DNA of 64,000 bases from Lachnospiraceae bacterium (lineage in GTDB: Bacteria; Bacillota; Clostridia; Lachnospirales; Lachnospiraceae). The stretch covers positions 249,583 to 313,582 of the forward strand of contig CABJAV010000002.1 in the NCBI GenBank assembly GCA_902363675.1, in the 5' to 3' direction. The position numbers and the translations under genes are program-made. How positions within the stretch are numbered: position 1 is the stretch's first letter; every line of letters starts with the position of its first letter. This document shows positions 35,767 to 45,263 of the stretch, in pieces. Below the pieces are notes generated by a model. That model was given only the letters and a program-made list of their open reading frames with translations, did no database searches and was not told the DNA's origin.

Positions 35767-36843
35767 ATGATGGAGAGACATAAAACAAGAGAAGTAAAGA
35801 TTGGTAATCGTATTATTGGTGGTAATCATCCGATTGCAATTCAGTCGATGACAAATACAAAGACGGAGGATGTAGCTGCGACAGTTGCGCAGATTCATCA
35901 ATTGACCAAAGCCGGCTGTGAGATTATCCGCTGTGCAGTACCAACCATGGAGGCTGCAAAAGCGTTGGGAGAAATTAAAAAGCAGATTACAATTCCACTG
36001 GTGGCGGACATTCATTTTGATTATCGTCTGGCAATTGCAGCTATGGAAAATGGTGCAGATAAGATACGTATTAATCCGGGAAATATTGGTAGTGCGGATC
36101 GTGTAAAAGCAGTTGTGGATGAGGCAAAAAGTCGAAATATACCAATTCGTGTTGGTGTAAATAGTGGATCTCTGGAAAAGGATCTGGTAGAAAAATACCA
36201 TGGGGTTACGGCAGAGGGCATTGTGGAGAGTGCATTGGACAAAGTAAAGATGATCGAAGATATGGGATATGACAATCTCGTGATCAGTATCAAATCTTCC
36301 GATGTCATGATGTGTGTAAAAGCCCATGAACTGATTGCATCGAAAACAGAGCATCCGTTACATGTGGGAATTACAGAAGCAGGAACATTGATCAGTGGCA
36401 ATATCAAGTCATCTATTGGTCTTGGTCTGATATTAAGCAAGGGAATCGGCGATACCATAAGGGTATCTCTGACCGGTGATCCGATTGAAGAAATCAAATC
36501 TGCAAAGCTGATTCTTCGTACACTTGGATTACGCAAGGGTGGTATTGAAGTGGTTTCCTGTCCTACTTGCGGAAGAACCCAGATCAATCTGATCCAGTTG
36601 GCAAATCAGGTAGAAACAATGGTTGCGGAATTTCCACTTGATATCAAGGTCGCAGTCATGGGATGTGTGGTAAATGGACCGGGAGAAGCAAAAGAGGCGG
36701 ATCTTGGTGTCGCTGGTGGCATCGGAGAAGGACTTATTATCAAACACGGAAAAGTGTTCAAGAAAGTACCAGAAGAAGAACTTCTCCCGGCTTTGCGGTA
36801 TGAGTTAGAACATTGGAGTGAAACAAATGTCGAAACCATTTAA
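35767..36843 (+). CDS. ispG: 4-hydroxy-3-methylbut-2-enyl diphosphate synthase (flavodoxin)
   Basis: 358 residues, TIM-barrel plus Fe-S domain. Cys ligands are in S-C-P-T-C-G-R and G-C-V-V-N-G-P-G-E; N-terminal Q-S-M-T-N-T matches the family. MEP-pathway enzyme. Its last 17 bases overlap the start of polC. Confidence 0.96.
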   Translation: MMERHKTREVKIGNRIIGGNHPIAIQSMTNTKTEDVAATVAQIHQLTKAGCEIIRCAVPTMEAAKALGEIKKQITIPLVADIHFDYRLAIAAMENGADKIRINPGNIGSADRVKAVVDEAKSRNIPIRVGVNSGSLEKDLVEKYHGVTAEGIVESALDKVKMIEDMGYDNLVISIKSSDVMMCVKAHELIASKTEHPLHVGITEAGTLISGNIKSSIGLGLILSKGIGDTIRVSLTGDPIEEIKSAKLILRTLGLRKGGIEVVSCPTCGRTQINLIQLANQVETMVAEFPLDIKVAVMGCVVNGPGEAKEADLGVAGGIGEGLIIKHGKVFKKVPEEELLPALRYELEHWSETNVETI

Positions 36844-39800
36844 AGAAGCGTTCCCTACGCTTCAATTGGATGAAGAATTAGATCATCTTTTAGAGACAAC
36901 AGAGGTTACAAAAATAAGTGCGAATCATGATCATAATCATATTCGCATTTATTTGCGTGCAGAAAGACTGATTTTTAAAAAGAATATATGGAAAATAGAA
37001 AAAGCCATATTGGAACAGATTTTCCAAAACCGTGATATAAAAGTCAAGATTATAGAGTCATTTGAATTGTCCGAACAATATACGCCACAGTCCTTGATGG
37101 ATGTATATCGGGACAGCATTTTAGATGAGCTGAATGCCTATAGTGTATTAGAATACAACCTGTTGCGCACGGCAACGATGGAGTTTGATCAGCCTCATCA
37201 TATGCTTCTTACTATGGATGAGACCATTATTGCAAAAACACGAACGGATGAGATTGTTGAGTTTTTGGAAAAAGTCGTCTGTGAGCGTTGCGGGATGAAT
37301 CTGATCATACAGACGGCTTTTCGTAAACCACAGGAGAGTAAATACCGGAAGAACTCTGAAAAACAGATTGCACAGGAAGTACAAAGCATTATTGCCAGAA
37401 CGAAGTTTGCTATGTCGGAGGAAGAAAAAGAAGAAAAGCCGGCAGAGGAAGAGGCTGTGGCAGCAACATCCGGTCAGGAGAAAAAGTCAGCTTCCGGTAC
37501 TTCAGGCAAAGAACATTCTTCCGGTGGACGAAAGAAACAGACCTTCGAGAAAAAAGGAGAGTTTCGTCGTAAATTTGAACATGATAATAATAAGAAATCG
37601 ATGAATCCAGATGTTATCTATGGACGGGATTTTGAGGACGAAACGATTGAAATTGAAAAAATTGATGGACCAATCGGAGAAGTCGTTATTCGTGGAAAAA
37701 TTCTTTCGGTAGATACGAGAGAGATTCGTAATGAGAAGACAATTATTATTTTTTCAATAACAGATTTTACAGACACCATTGTATTGAAAATTTTTGCAAG
37801 AAATGATGATGTCAAAGACTTGTTAGGAGAAATCGATAAGGGCAAATTTGTAAAGGTCAAAGGTGTCGCAACCATTGACAAATTTGACAGTGAACTTACT
37901 ATAGGCTCCATTGTTGGTATAAAAAAATGTGCTGATTTTACAACGGTTCGTATGGATACGAGCATTGATAAGCGCGTGGAACTGCATTGCCATACCAAGA
38001 TGAGCGACATGGACGGCGTTTCCGATGTCAAGGATATTGTCAAACGTGCCATGAAATGGGGACATAAGGCGATTGCCATTACGGATCATGGAGATGTACA
38101 GGCATTTCCGGATGCTAACCATACAGTTCCGTCTGATTCAGATTTTAAAGTGATCTATGGAGTGGAAGCATATCTGGTAGATGATTTAAAAGGCATGGTT
38201 ACAGACAGTCAGAATCAGAATCTGGATGCCGATTATGTGGTGTTTGATTTGGAGACCACTGGTTTTAGTCCGGAGGTAAACCGAATTATTGAGATCGGCG
38301 CGGTAAAAGTAAAAAATGGTGCGATCGTAGACAAGTTTTCTACTTTTGTTAATCCGGAAGTCCCGATTCCGTTTCGTATCGAACAATTGACTTCGATCAA
38401 CGATTCCATGGTCATTGATGCACCTGTGATTGCAGACATTTTACCGGAATTTATGAAGTTCTGCGAAGGTTGCGTTATGGTTGCACATAATGCAGATTTT
38501 GACATGAGTTTTATCAAAAAGAATTGTCAGAGGCTTGATATCCCATGTGCACCGACGATCGTAGATACCGTTGCGCTGGCACGTGTGCTGTTGCCGAATC
38601 TGAACCGGTTTAAGCTGGATACGGTTGCAAAAGCACTTGGTGTCTCCCTGGATAATCATCATCGTGCAGTAGATGATGCAGGCTGTACCGCGGAAATTTT
38701 TGTGAAGTTTATTGCAATGCTGAAAGACCGCGGAGTGTCCACACTCGACGAGGTCAACGCACTTGGAACATCATCCGTGCAAAATGTGCAGAAGATGCCT
38801 ACATATCACGCTATTATATTAGCTACCTGTGACCAGGGAAGAACCAATTTGTATCGTCTGGTCTCATTGGCACATATTAAATATTATCACCGGCGTCCAC
38901 GTATACCAAAAAGTGAGTTTATCAAATACCGGGACGGATTACTGATTGGATCTGCCTGTGAGGCCGGTGAATTGTACCGTGCCATTTTAAATGGCCGGCC
39001 GGAGGAAGAAATTACAAGATTGGTTAATTTCTATGATTATCTGGAAATACAGCCGCTTGGAAACAATGCGTTTCTTGTCAGGGATGAAGACTCTCCGATT
39101 GCTTCGAATGATGATCTGATTGAAATTAATAAGAAAATCGTCCGCCTGGGTGAGGAATTTCATAAACCGGTTGTTGCGACTTGTGACGTGCATTTCCTGG
39201 ACCCGGATGATGAGATATACCGCCGTATTATTATGGCGGGACAGGGATTTAAGGATGCAGATGAACAGGCACCCTTGTTCCTTCGCACAACCGAAGAAAT
39301 GCTCAAAGAGTTCCAGTATCTGGGAAGTGAGAAGGCGGAGGAAGTCGTCATTAAAAATACAAATCTGATCGCAGATATGTGCGAAAAGATATCACCGGTC
39401 CGGCCGGATAAATGTCCACCAGTTATCGAAAATTCGGATCAGATGCTCCGGGACATCTGCTACAACAAAGCCCATAAAATGTATGGCGATCCGCTGCCGG
39501 AAATCGTACAGGAACGTCTGGATCGAGAACTGAATTCCATTATCAGCAATGGTTATGCCGTAATGTACATCATTGCGCAGAAACTGGTGTGGAAATCGAA
39601 CGAAGACGGATATCTGGTTGGATCCCGTGGATCAGTAGGAAGTTCCTTTGTCGCGACGATGTCTGGTATCACGGAGGTAAATCCGCTGCATGCACATTAC
39701 CTGTGCAAGCATTGCCAGTACAGTGATTTTGATTCGGATTTGGTTAAATCCTACAGTGGACGAAGCGGCTGTGATATGCCGGATAAGATATGTCCACGTT

Positions 39801-41329
39801 GTGGAAAGCCTTTGTCCAAAGAAGGATTTGATATTCCGTTTGAAACATTCCTTGGATTTAAAGGAAACAAAGAGCCGGATATCGATCTGAATTTCTCTGG
39901 AGAATATCAAAGTAAGGCACACAAATATACAGAAGTTATTTTTGGCGAAGGACAGACGTTTAAAGCAGGAACAATCGGTACGCTTGCAGATAAGACGGCA
40001 TTTGGTTATGTCAAGAACTATTACGAGGAGCGTGGCGTGCATAAACGGAATTGTGAGATCGACCGCATTGTATTAGGCTGTGTTGGAGTACGCCGTACAA
40101 CGGGACAGCATCCGGGTGGAATTGTTGTACTCCCTATGGGAGAGCAGATTTATACCTTTACACCGATCCAGCATCCGGCAAATGATATGACAGTAGATAT
40201 CACAACAACCCACTTTGATTATCATTCCATTGATCACAACCTGTTGAAACTTGATATTCTTGGACACGATGATCCGACCATGATTCGTATGCTGCAGGAT
40301 TTGACAGGTGTCGACCCGACACAGATTCCGTTAGACGATAAGGCGGTTATGTCATTGTTTCAGGATACTTCAGCACTTGGAATTACACCGGATGATCTGG
40401 TAAATTGTCAGCTTGGTGCTTTGGGTATTCCGGAATTTGGTACGGATTTTGCCATGGGCATGTTAATTGATACGCAGCCAACCGAATTTTCGGATCTGGT
40501 ACGTATCGCAGGACTTTCCCATGGAACTGATGTGTGGTTAGGAAATGCGCAGACGCTGATTCAGGAGAAAAAGGCAACCATTTCAACCGCTATCTGTACA
40601 CGAGATGATATTATGATCTACCTGATCAGTATGGGACTTGATTCCGAGGAATCATTCAAAATTATGGAAAATGTGCGAAAAGGAATTGTGGCGAAAGGAA
40701 AATGTGATAAGTGGCCGGAGTGGAAGCAGGACATGATCGATCATAATGTGCCGGACTGGTACATCTGGTCCTGTGAAAAGATTAAGTACATGTTCCCGAA
40801 AGCGCATGCGGCGGCTTATGTAATGATGGCCTGGCGCATTGCATACTGTAAAGTTTTCTATCCGCTTGCATATTATGCAGCATACTTTTCTATCCGCGCA
40901 ACCGCTTTTAGTTATGAACTAATGTGTCAGGGAAAAGATAAACTGGAAGGATACATGCATGAGTATGAAAAACGTAAGGACGAACTTTCCAAAAAGGAGC
41001 AGGATACTTACAAAGATATGCGTCTGGTACAGGAAATGTATGCAAGAGGATTTGAATTTTTGCCAATTGACATTTATACATCAGAACCACATCATTTTCA
41101 GATTGTGGATGGAAAACTTTTGCCGGCACTAAATACGATAGATGGTCTTGGAGATAATGCGGCAGTTGCGATTGCTGAAGCTGCCAAAGATGGACCGTTT
41201 TTATCCAAAGATGATTTCCGGCAGAGAACAAAAGTATCGAAAACAACGATTGAACTGATGAGTGATTTGGGATTGTTCGGAGATATACCGGAATCGAATC
41301 AGTTATCTTTATTTGACTTTGGAGCATAA
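36827..41329 (+). CDS. polC: DNA polymerase III alpha subunit, Gram-positive PolC
   Basis: 1500 residues, full length. In order: N-terminal domain and a charged linker (about 190-255), OB fold, PHP domain (E-L-H-C-H-T-K-M-S at about 385), 3'-5' proofreading exonuclease inserted in it (VFDLETTG at about 470-478), zinc module with four Cys (C-K-H-C ... C-P-R-C, about 957-990), and palm with catalytic P-D-I-D-L-N-F-S-G at about 1017. Main replicative polymerase of Firmicutes. Start ATG 36827 behind TTGGAGTG. Confidence 0.97.
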   Translation: MSKPFKEAFPTLQLDEELDHLLETTEVTKISANHDHNHIRIYLRAERLIFKKNIWKIEKAILEQIFQNRDIKVKIIESFELSEQYTPQSLMDVYRDSILDELNAYSVLEYNLLRTATMEFDQPHHMLLTMDETIIAKTRTDEIVEFLEKVVCERCGMNLIIQTAFRKPQESKYRKNSEKQIAQEVQSIIARTKFAMSEEEKEEKPAEEEAVAATSGQEKKSASGTSGKEHSSGGRKKQTFEKKGEFRRKFEHDNNKKSMNPDVIYGRDFEDETIEIEKIDGPIGEVVIRGKILSVDTREIRNEKTIIIFSITDFTDTIVLKIFARNDDVKDLLGEIDKGKFVKVKGVATIDKFDSELTIGSIVGIKKCADFTTVRMDTSIDKRVELHCHTKMSDMDGVSDVKDIVKRAMKWGHKAIAITDHGDVQAFPDANHTVPSDSDFKVIYGVEAYLVDDLKGMVTDSQNQNLDADYVVFDLETTGFSPEVNRIIEIGAVKVKNGAIVDKFSTFVNPEVPIPFRIEQLTSINDSMVIDAPVIADILPEFMKFCEGCVMVAHNADFDMSFIKKNCQRLDIPCAPTIVDTVALARVLLPNLNRFKLDTVAKALGVSLDNHHRAVDDAGCTAEIFVKFIAMLKDRGVSTLDEVNALGTSSVQNVQKMPTYHAIILATCDQGRTNLYRLVSLAHIKYYHRRPRIPKSEFIKYRDGLLIGSACEAGELYRAILNGRPEEEITRLVNFYDYLEIQPLGNNAFLVRDEDSPIASNDDLIEINKKIVRLGEEFHKPVVATCDVHFLDPDDEIYRRIIMAGQGFKDADEQAPLFLRTTEEMLKEFQYLGSEKAEEVVIKNTNLIADMCEKISPVRPDKCPPVIENSDQMLRDICYNKAHKMYGDPLPEIVQERLDRELNSIISNGYAVMYIIAQKLVWKSNEDGYLVGSRGSVGSSFVATMSGITEVNPLHAHYLCKHCQYSDFDSDLVKSYSGRSGCDMPDKICPRCGKPLSKEGFDIPFETFLGFKGNKEPDIDLNFSGEYQSKAHKYTEVIFGEGQTFKAGTIGTLADKTAFGYVKNYYEERGVHKRNCEIDRIVLGCVGVRRTTGQHPGGIVVLPMGEQIYTFTPIQHPANDMTVDITTTHFDYHSIDHNLLKLDILGHDDPTMIRMLQDLTGVDPTQIPLDDKAVMSLFQDTSALGITPDDLVNCQLGALGIPEFGTDFAMGMLIDTQPTEFSDLVRIAGLSHGTDVWLGNAQTLIQEKKATISTAICTRDDIMIYLISMGLDSEESFKIMENVRKGIVAKGKCDKWPEWKQDMIDHNVPDWYIWSCEKIKYMFPKAHAAAYVMMAWRIAYCKVFYPLAYYAAYFSIRATAFSYELMCQGKDKLEGYMHEYEKRKDELSKKEQDTYKDMRLVQEMYARGFEFLPIDIYTSEPHHFQIVDGKLLPALNTIDGLGDNAAVAIAEAAKDGPFLSKDDFRQRTKVSKTTIELMSDLGLFGDIPESNQLSLFDFGA

Positions 41330-41371
41330 AAAATCACACACGTTTGTAAGATGCAAACGTGTGTGATTTTT
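41329..41371. terminator. Bidirectional terminator between polC and the convergent gene
   Basis: AAAAATCACACACGTTTG at 41329-41346 pairs perfectly with CAAACGTGTGTGATTTTT at 41354-41371 (18 bp, 7-base loop). A-run on one side and T-run on the other serve both strands. Confidence 0.93.
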
Positions 41372-41381
41372 ATTTTAGAAC

Positions 41382-42398
41382 CTATTTCGCAACACCGGGA
41401 TGAAACGGTGTCAGTTCTCCAGGGTTAGATGTTGATGTATAGAACACCTGGCGTGTTTTAAAGTCAGTAAAATAAATACGATTGGAAGTGACATTGATGT
41501 TGGAATAGTTTCCCTGTGCTAGTTCTTTGAAATCGCTTCCGTCATTTTTTATCATACACAGCGCAGGGTGATCTTCGGAATATCTCTGATAATAGATATA
41601 ACTTCCGTAGACATTATAGAGATCAATGCTATCCGTAGTAAGTGTCCGTGGCTTGTCTGCAGATATATTGGTGTGTACTAAAGCGTTATTCTGATTTACA
41701 TCCAGATAATAAACATTATCTGTTCCGGACACAATAGGTTTGTAACAGTTGCAATCATAAATCTTAGTCATTTCATCCGATACCGAATCGTACTGATACA
41801 GACAGCCGTCGGTCGTTGTTCCGTTTGAATAAAAATACTGACCGAGCGTGCTACAGGTAAAGAGATAATTATCGCTGACTTTTGTTCGGCCTTTTCCGTC
41901 GATTCCAACTTTATAAAGAGTTGTTGCCTGTTCTTTGTCGTAGTGGAGATAATATACATAGTTACCAATCAAAGTTGCATAAATACAAGGATCCGGATCA
42001 AGGATTTTTAATTGTTTTCCGTCACGCGTGATACGGCAGAGACTGTTGTTATCGAATGTAAAGAAAGCAAAACTGGCACTGTTACGGTCATTGTTGCGGA
42101 CATAGTAAATATAGTGCTCATCTGCATTGATATACATGACGGTATCATCGCAAAGCTTTTTTAAATGATCTCCATTGGAATCCATGGAATATAACCGGTA
42201 GTTATCATCCGGATTTGCAAAAAATACAGTGCCCCTGTCCTCACAGAAAAGTCCCGCATTGTATAGATTTCCGGCAGAATTTCCATTTACATAACTTTTA
42301 TTATAGATAGTTCTGTCTTTCAGATTAGTAAAAAGTGCAATGCCTCCAAGAATGAGAATAATTACAAAAATCAGAAGAATCAGTTTTGATTTTTTCAT
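41382..42398 (-). CDS. Membrane-anchored beta-propeller-like protein (DUF5050-like)
   Basis: 338 residues on the minus strand: one N-terminal membrane helix (about 7-26), then an extracellular domain with repeated units of the pattern I-Y-Y-x-x-x-x-D and L-Y-x-x-x-x-D-G (for example YIYYVRNNDRN, YVYYLHYDKE), typical of the DUF5050/six-bladed propeller proteins of clostridia. Function unknown; protein or glycan binding at the surface is plausible. AGGAGG precedes the start chosen; a longer frame of 19 codons has no such site. Confidence 0.78.
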   Translation of the reverse strand: MKKSKLILLIFVIILILGGIALFTNLKDRTIYNKSYVNGNSAGNLYNAGLFCEDRGTVFFANPDDNYRLYSMDSNGDHLKKLCDDTVMYINADEHYIYYVRNNDRNSASFAFFTFDNNSLCRITRDGKQLKILDPDPCIYATLIGNYVYYLHYDKEQATTLYKVGIDGKGRTKVSDNYLFTCSTLGQYFYSNGTTTDGCLYQYDSVSDEMTKIYDCNCYKPIVSGTDNVYYLDVNQNNALVHTNISADKPRTLTTDSIDLYNVYGSYIYYQRYSEDHPALCMIKNDGSDFKELAQGNYSNINVTSNRIYFTDFKTRQVFYTSTSNPGELTPFHPGVAK

Positions 42399-42514
42399 AT
42401 TGTAAGCCTCCTGTGTAAAAAGGAATAGATTATGTATACATCGAATTGCATGCATCGATGATACCTTTTGACCCTTTTATCATACATATAACCGGAGAAT
42501 CTTTCAAGGATTAC

Positions 42515-42543
42515 TTGCCTTTTATATGGATGTGTAATAAAAT
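42515..42543 (+). promoter_or_regulatory. Predicted sigma-A promoter of pheA-ppx-ppk
   Basis: TTGCCT at 42515-42520, 17-base spacer, TAAAAT at 42538-42543. No T-box or leader peptide is visible behind it. Confidence 0.5.
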
Positions 42544-42570
42544 TTTAATATGAATTGAAGGAGTACATTT

Positions 42571-43701
42571 ATGAGAGATTTACTGGAAATACGTAATGAA
42601 ATTGACGAACTTGATGATAAAATCGTCGAGCTTTATGAAAGACGCATGCAGCTGACAACGGAAGTCGCAGAATATAAAATTGAGACTGGTAAACAAATCT
42701 TCGACAAGGAGAGAGAAGATTCCAAACTTCATATGTTAGAAGAAAAAACGCATACAGAAATTACACGAAAAGGCGTGCGGGAACTGTTTCAGCAGATTAT
42801 GGCTATGAGCCGTAAAAATCAGTATAAGCTCTTGACTGCGCATGGTGTTAACTTTGATTGTGAGTTTACACCGGTAAAAGGATTGGATTATTCGAATGCG
42901 AGGATTGTCTTTCAGGGACTTGAAGGAGCATACAGTCAGGAAGCCATGGAACAGTTCTTTGGTGAGAACTGTGACAGTTTTCATGTAGACACATGGAAAG
43001 ACGCGATGGAGGCTATCCGGACAGGGAAAGCAGATTATGCTGTTCTTCCGATTGAAAATTCATCGGCCGGCATCGTGTCAGAAAATTATGATTTGCTGGT
43101 AGAATATGATAATTATATTGTAGGAGAGCAGATTATACGCATCAATCATGCATTGCTTGGACTGGCAGATGCACAGGAATCGGATATTACAAAAATATAT
43201 TCCCATAAGCAGTCATTGATGCAGTGCAGTGATTTTCTGGAAGAACACAAGGAATGGGAGAAGTTCAGTCTGAGCAATAATGCCGTGGCTGCAAAGAAAG
43301 TAAAAGAAGATGGCAGGGTGGATCAGGCAGCCATTGCAAGTGCAAAGAATGCAGAAATTTATGGATTAAAAGTATTGAAAAATTCCATCCAGAATAATAA
43401 AAATAATTCTACTCGTTTTATTGTTGTGACTGGAAAGAAAATTTATACACCACAGGCAAACCGTATCAGCATCTGTTTTGAGGTAAACCATGAAAGTGGT
43501 GCGTTGTATCAGGCTCTTTCGCATTTTATTTATAACGATATCAATATGATCAATATTCAGTCACGGCCGATTCAGAATAAGAATTGGGAATATCGTTTTT
43601 TCGTTGATTTTGAGGGAACATTTTCGGATGATGCAGTACGTAATGCATTGCGGGGATTAAAAGAAGAGACAATTTCATTTAAAATACTTGGAACATACTA
43701 G
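42571..43701 (+). CDS. pheA: Bifunctional chorismate mutase / prephenate dehydratase
   Basis: 376 residues: AroQ chorismate mutase (about 1-85; R-N-E-I-D-E-L-D-D-K-I-V-E-L, then K-x-x-x-G-K-Q-I-F-D-x-x-R-E), prephenate dehydratase (about 108-288; Q-G-L-E-G-A-Y-S-Q, and N-S-T-R-F-I-V-V) and a C-terminal ACT domain (about 297-375) for phenylalanine feedback (I-Q-S-R-P). The fused form is usual in this family. Makes phenylpyruvate from chorismate. Confidence 0.95.
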   Translation: MRDLLEIRNEIDELDDKIVELYERRMQLTTEVAEYKIETGKQIFDKEREDSKLHMLEEKTHTEITRKGVRELFQQIMAMSRKNQYKLLTAHGVNFDCEFTPVKGLDYSNARIVFQGLEGAYSQEAMEQFFGENCDSFHVDTWKDAMEAIRTGKADYAVLPIENSSAGIVSENYDLLVEYDNYIVGEQIIRINHALLGLADAQESDITKIYSHKQSLMQCSDFLEEHKEWEKFSLSNNAVAAKKVKEDGRVDQAAIASAKNAEIYGLKVLKNSIQNNKNNSTRFIVVTGKKIYTPQANRISICFEVNHESGALYQALSHFIYNDINMINIQSRPIQNKNWEYRFFVDFEGTFSDDAVRNALRGLKEETISFKILGTY

Positions 43702-43714
43702 AAGGGGTGAGCGT

Positions 43715-45253
43715 ATGGTAGTTCATACATTTGCAGCAATATATATCGGAACCTATGATGTGAGTCTGAAAGTTTTCGAGTTCATGGATAAAAAGAAATT
43801 TCATCAGGTGGATCATATCCGGGCGCGTCTTGATTTGGGAAGTGATGCTTTTGCAGAGGGCAGAATCGGATATGAACGTGTGGAAGAGTTGTGTGAGACA
43901 TTGGCACAGTTCAAAGAAATCATGGACAGTTATCGCGTGAAAGATTATGAAGTATTTGCGTCTGCGGTACTGCGTGATGCAGAGAACGAACTGTTTGTAT
44001 TGAATCAGGTGTATTTGCGCACGGGATTTCATGTGAAGGTGGTCAGCAATTCAGAGCACCGGTTTATCAGTTACAAATCTGTAGCAGGGCAGGAAGCTTT
44101 CGAAAAAATGATACAAACGAGCGCTGCGGTGGTTGATGTGGGAGGCGCAAGTGTGCAGATCACGATTTTCCGTGAAGGAAGATTGATCACAACACAGCAT
44201 ATCGAGGCTGGAATCATGCGCCTGTATAATCTGTTGAGTGACAGAGGACATTCACTTGCATTGTATGAGACACAGATTGAAGAGTACATGAACAAAAAGC
44301 TGGAAGCCTTTCGTGCCATGTATATGACAGAAACGGTTGATTATGTCATCCTGATCAGTGATTATGCAACCGAACTGATTCGCAAAATGGATGAAAATGA
44401 ACAGAAAAAGCGCCAGGTAAAATCAGAGAAATTTGTAAAATTTATTGAAAAGCTACAGAAAAAGACACTTGAGGAGATCACATACGAACTGAACTTATCA
44501 AATGATCATGAACCATTGATTATACCGGCAATCATTCTTTTTAAAACGCTGGTACAGAGTATCTGCCCTAAGACGGTCTGGGTACCAGGTGCAAATATAC
44601 AGGATGGTATTGCCTATGATTACGGACAGAGTAAAAAGTTACTTTCCCTTACACATGATTTTGATGCGGATGTTCTTTCGGCAGCACATTTCCTGTCACA
44701 GCATTACAACAGCTATACACCGCATATTGAGGCACTTTCAAAACTTTCTACAAAGATTTTTGATGCAATGAAAAAAGTACATGGATTGGGAAAACGGCAG
44801 AGACTTTTACTGGAAGTGGCAACAATGTTGCATGATTGTGGAAAATATGTAAGCCTTTCGGAATCTCCGGAGAATGCATACCATATTATTATGTCATCAG
44901 AGATTATCGGACTGACACATCAGGAACGTGAAATTGTAGCAATGGTCGTATTGTATAACACATTGCCTCTCGATCCGTACGAAGAATTGTCAGACCGGCT
45001 GAGCGAAGACGATTATTTATGTGTTGCAAAATTATCTGCCATTCTTCGAGTGGCCAATGCTTTGGATCAGAGCCATAAACAGAAGTTTAAAAATATCCGG
45101 ATTACAGTCAAGGAGCGTAATCTTGTTTTTACAGTAGAGGCTTTTGAAGACATATCACTGGAGGAAGCATTGTTTGAGGCAAAGACCGCATATTTTGAAA
45201 ATATTTACAGCATGAAGCCGATTTTGAAACAGAAACGCATATATAATTGCTGA
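43715..45253 (+). CDS. Divergent Ppx/GppA phosphatase-like protein with HD domain
   Basis: 512 residues: two actin-like lobes of the exopolyphosphatase/pppGpp phosphatase family, then an HD-type domain (ATMLHDCGKYVS at about 370). The second phosphate loop is kept in altered form (V-V-D-V-G-G-A-S-V-Q), but the first loop reads A-A-I-Y-I-G-T-Y-D-V where D-I-G-S-N-S/T is normal. Directly precedes ppk1, so polyphosphate metabolism is the likely setting, but the loss of the loop-1 Asp may change activity. ATG 43715 behind GAAGGGGTGA. Confidence 0.83.
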   Translation: MVVHTFAAIYIGTYDVSLKVFEFMDKKKFHQVDHIRARLDLGSDAFAEGRIGYERVEELCETLAQFKEIMDSYRVKDYEVFASAVLRDAENELFVLNQVYLRTGFHVKVVSNSEHRFISYKSVAGQEAFEKMIQTSAAVVDVGGASVQITIFREGRLITTQHIEAGIMRLYNLLSDRGHSLALYETQIEEYMNKKLEAFRAMYMTETVDYVILISDYATELIRKMDENEQKKRQVKSEKFVKFIEKLQKKTLEEITYELNLSNDHEPLIIPAIILFKTLVQSICPKTVWVPGANIQDGIAYDYGQSKKLLSLTHDFDADVLSAAHFLSQHYNSYTPHIEALSKLSTKIFDAMKKVHGLGKRQRLLLEVATMLHDCGKYVSLSESPENAYHIIMSSEIIGLTHQEREIVAMVVLYNTLPLDPYEELSDRLSEDDYLCVAKLSAILRVANALDQSHKQKFKNIRITVKERNLVFTVEAFEDISLEEALFEAKTAYFENIYSMKPILKQKRIYNC

Positions 45254-45263
45254 GGAGGTATCT

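Noticed and set aside
42399..42570. T-box or leader peptide controlling pheA
   Set aside because: No T-box sequence, Phe-rich short frame or terminator is visible in the leader.
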